A stretch of DNA of 7,010 nt from Phycisphaeraceae bacterium (lineage in GTDB: Bacteria; Planctomycetota; Phycisphaerae; Phycisphaerales; Phycisphaeraceae), in assembly GCA_007119405.1 (NCBI GenBank), contig SKPT01000425.1, positions 1 through 7,010 of the forward strand, written 5' to 3'. The position numbers and the translations under genes were made by a program. The notes below the pieces were generated by a model, which was not told where the DNA came from, did not search any database, and worked only from the letters and a program-made list of their open reading frames with translations. The first letter of the stretch is position 1. Every line of letters starts with the position of its first letter. Shown one piece after another: positions 5,148 through 7,010 of this stretch.

Positions 5148-6497
5148 ATGACGTTGAAGGTCGCCAAGTTCGGCGGATCATCGCTCGCCGCCGCCGCCCA
5201 GTTCCACAGGGTCCGCGACATCGTCGCCGGCGACCCGCAGCGGCGCTACGTCGTGCCCTCAGCCCCCGGCAAGCGCCACGCCGAGGACCAGAAGATCACC
5301 GACATGCTCTACCTCTGCCACGAGCACGCCCGCCAGGGCCTGCCCTTTGGCGAGGTCTTCGCCCTGCTCGCCGAGCGCTACCGCGCCATCGTCACCGAGC
5401 TGAGCCTGTCTTTGGACATCCAGCGCCACCTCGACGATGCGGCCGAGGGCATCAAGGCCCACGCCCGCGACCACGCCCGGCCCGACTTCGCCGCCAGCCG
5501 GGGGGAGTACCTCAACGGCCTGATCCTCGCCGAGCTGCTCGACTGCCCCTTCATCGACGCCGCCGAGCTGATCTTCTTCAACAAGCGAGGCCGGCTCGAC
5601 CAGGACGCGACCTACCGCACCGTCGCCCAGCGCCTCGCCCGCATCGAGCGAGCGGTCATCCCGGGGTTCTACGGCCGGGGCCGCGACGGCGACATCCGCA
5701 CCTTCAGCCGCGGCGGCTCCGACGTCACCGGCGCGGTCATCGCCCGCGGCGTCGGCGCGGCGCTCTACGAGAACTGGACGGACGTCTCCGGCCTGCTCAT
5801 GGCCGACCCGCGCATCGTCGACAGCCCCTCGACCATCGACACCATCACCTACCGCGAGCTGCGCGAGCTGGCCTACATGGGCGCCACCGTCCTCCATGAC
5901 GAGGCCATCTTCCCCGTCCGCGACGCCGGCATCCCCGTCAACATCCGCAACACCAACGACCCGGCCGCCCCGGGCACCATGATCGTGCCCGAGGCCGCCC
6001 CCATCGCCCACAGCGGCACCATCACGGGCATCGCCGGGCGAAAGGACTTCACCGTCATCGCCATCGAAAAGGCGCTGATGAACGCGGAGGTCGGCTTCGC
6101 CCGCCGGGTGCTCAGCGTCCTGGAGCGCCACGACGTGAGCATCGAGCACATGCCCTCGGGCATCGACACCCTCAGCGTCGTCGTCGCCGACGACCAGCTC
6201 GACGGCAAGCTCGACGAGCTGCTCGACGACCTGCGCGCCGAGGTGGAGCCCGACGCAATGGAGGTCTACCCCGACATGGCCCTGATCGCCACCGTCGGCC
6301 GGGGCATGGCCTACACGCCGGGCATGTCCGCCCGCCTCTTCGCCGCCCTGGGCAACGCGCCGGTGAACGTGCGCATGATCGACCAGGGCTCGAGCGAGCT
6401 GAACATCATCGTCGGCGTCGCGGCCGACGACTTCGAAGACGCCGTGCGCGCGATCTACCACGCCTTCGTCAACGACCCGAAGCCGGCGGCGACGTGA
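5148..6497 (+). CDS. lysC: Aspartate kinase with two ACT domains
   Basis: 449-residue monofunctional aspartate kinase, which phosphorylates L-aspartate with ATP as the first step toward lysine (or diaminopimelate), threonine and methionine. The kinase domain (1 to about 290) has KFGGSS (7-12), SAPGKR (38-43), SRGEYLNG (117-124), SRGGSDVTGA (187-196), WTDVSGLLMADPRIV (210-224) and YMGATVLHDEA (243-253). Two ACT domains follow, about 301-360 and 377-440, the second with SSELNIIVGV (415-424), where allosteric amino acids normally bind. The SAPGKR version, in place of the common SAMGGVTD, resembles aspartate kinases I associate with clostridia and planctomycetes. Start ATG 5148 has AGGA seven bases upstream; an earlier in-frame ATG at 5064 lies upstream of the candidate promoter and is unlikely. 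Feedback inhibition through the ACT domains is the likely control. Not clustered with other lysine or threonine genes here. Confidence 0.96.
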   Translation: MTLKVAKFGGSSLAAAAQFHRVRDIVAGDPQRRYVVPSAPGKRHAEDQKITDMLYLCHEHARQGLPFGEVFALLAERYRAIVTELSLSLDIQRHLDDAAEGIKAHARDHARPDFAASRGEYLNGLILAELLDCPFIDAAELIFFNKRGRLDQDATYRTVAQRLARIERAVIPGFYGRGRDGDIRTFSRGGSDVTGAVIARGVGAALYENWTDVSGLLMADPRIVDSPSTIDTITYRELRELAYMGATVLHDEAIFPVRDAGIPVNIRNTNDPAAPGTMIVPEAAPIAHSGTITGIAGRKDFTVIAIEKALMNAEVGFARRVLSVLERHDVSIEHMPSGIDTLSVVVADDQLDGKLDELLDDLRAEVEPDAMEVYPDMALIATVGRGMAYTPGMSARLFAALGNAPVNVRMIDQGSSELNIIVGVAADDFEDAVRAIYHAFVNDPKPAAT

Positions 6498-6556
6498 GCC
6501 CTTGCTCGATCCGCCGACGGCTTCGCACCCTCAGATGCCGTCCGAAAGCGCCGAGC

Positions 6557-6587
6557 GGGTGCCACTGGCGGCTTGTCCGCCAGTGCC
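6557..6587 (+). repeat. 31-base palindromic repeat, copy C (past lysC)
   Basis: Begins GGGTGCCACTG and forms the same perfect 9-bp stem as copy A, CACTGGCGG (6563-6571) with CCGCCAGTG (6577-6585), around loop CTTGT. It starts 60 bases past the lysC stop and is oriented with lysC. It separates lysC from the next plus-strand gene, so the two are probably not one transcription unit. Confidence 0.85.
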
Positions 6588-6685
6588 CGGGCGTCGCATG
6601 TGACCTGGCGATGTGATCGGCGCCCGCGGCGTGCTGCCGCGTTGCCCGCACCGTTCGCGCGAAGGAGCCCCCCGAACCCAGCGCC

Positions 6686-7010
6686 ATGGATCCCCGCACC
6701 GTCCAGTTCATCGCCTTCTGCGTCTTCAGCGTCGCCTCGCTCGTCGCCGGCTACGCGGCGCGCCGCAGGAACATCGTCTCGGAGGACGTGTCCCGGCCGA
6801 TGCACTTCGTGACGGTCGTGTTCCTCTGGAGCCTGGTCGCGCTGCTGAGCCTGTGGAACCTGCCCCTGGCGGCCGACACGCTCTGGCTGCTGGCCATCGA
6901 GCCGATCCTTGTGGCGGTGCCGGCCTACGGCATGATCCCCGTCGCCCGATGGTTCGGCTGCACGCGCAAGCAGACTGGCGTCCTGGCCATCGCCGCGGGC
7001 CTGGGCAACC
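6686..7010 (+). CDS. Probable AEC-family permease, N-terminal part (cut by window edge)
   Basis: Open reading frame of 108 codons from ATG 6686, still open at the last base. The translation is hydrophobic, with likely membrane segments at about 6-24 (VQFIAFCVFSVASLVAGYA), 42-60 and 66-88 (LWLLAIEPILVAVPAYGMIP), and a basic loop AARRRN after the first. The segment RWFGCTRKQTGVLAIAAGLGN before the cut resembles the region before the conserved Asn of the auxin efflux carrier (AEC) family, which exports or imports organic acids, amino acids or auxin-like compounds. GAAGGAG at 6661-6667 is a good Shine-Dalgarno sequence but sits 18 bases before this ATG, further than usual. No in-frame ATG lies between the nearest upstream in-frame stop (TGA, 6614-6616) and 6686. 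Substrate cannot be predicted; family assignment is moderate because most of the protein is missing. Confidence 0.6.
   Translation, partial: MDPRTVQFIAFCVFSVASLVAGYAARRRNIVSEDVSRPMHFVTVVFLWSLVALLSLWNLPLAADTLWLLAIEPILVAVPAYGMIPVARWFGCTRKQTGVLAIAAGLGN

Noticed and set aside
4141..5151. 336-codon plus-strand frame opposite the bamD-like gene
   Set aside because: It has no signal, domain or start context, whereas the minus-strand frame has a signal peptide, TPR-like repeats and a TGATG junction.
5259..6461. 400-codon open frame on the minus strand opposite lysC
   Set aside because: Its repetitive Val/Asp/Gly-rich translation reflects lysC codon bias read backward; the plus strand carries complete aspartate kinase motifs.
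1..7010. Defence, toxin-antitoxin or biosynthetic gene system
   Set aside because: All seven coding regions are housekeeping families; no nuclease, toxin, methylase or synthetase cluster is present on either strand.

Overview
The window is GC-rich bacterial chromosome carrying housekeeping genes. It has seven protein-coding genes, the last cut by the right edge, and no RNA genes, CRISPR array, transposase or phage genes. The BamD-like protein, the LptE-like lipoprotein, the long hydrophilic N-terminus of FtsH, the aspartate kinase of the SAPGKR type and the dispersed palindromic repeats together suggest a planctomycete, perhaps of the Phycisphaerae. This is an inference from resemblance, with no marker gene to confirm it. 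The BamD and LptE homologues argue for a diderm cell.

Layout, left to right. Positions 1-145 hold an intergenic palindromic element with inverted ends. rpsR (ribosomal protein S18, minus, 146-388) and rpmA (L27, plus, 584-835) are divergent and appear to be driven by two face-to-face sigma-70-type promoters whose -35 hexamers overlap. The convergent gap 836-1080 between rpmA and ftsH holds two inverted copies of a 31-base palindromic repeat. ftsH (minus, 1081-3192) encodes a complete membrane AAA+ zinc protease. Upstream of it on the same strand lie an LptE-like lipoprotein gene (3416-3958) and a BamD-like TPR protein gene (3958-5016), whose stop and start codons overlap as TGATG. Divergent from these is an aspartate kinase gene (plus, 5148-6497), followed by a third copy of the 31-base repeat and the first 108 codons of a probable AEC-family permease (plus, from 6686).

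The genes fall into a translation pair (S18, L27), an envelope group (BamD-like and LptE-like outer-membrane assembly factors, with the quality-control protease FtsH downstream) and amino acid metabolism (aspartate kinase, possibly the permease).

I found no new enzymatic or defence system. The most interesting signals are non-coding. One is a palindromic repeat family beginning GGGTGCCACTG, whose copies lie just past the 3' ends of rpsR, rpmA, ftsH and lysC, each oriented with the gene it follows. The other is the pair of overlapping divergent promoters that could couple expression of two ribosomal protein genes found away from their usual operon partners.
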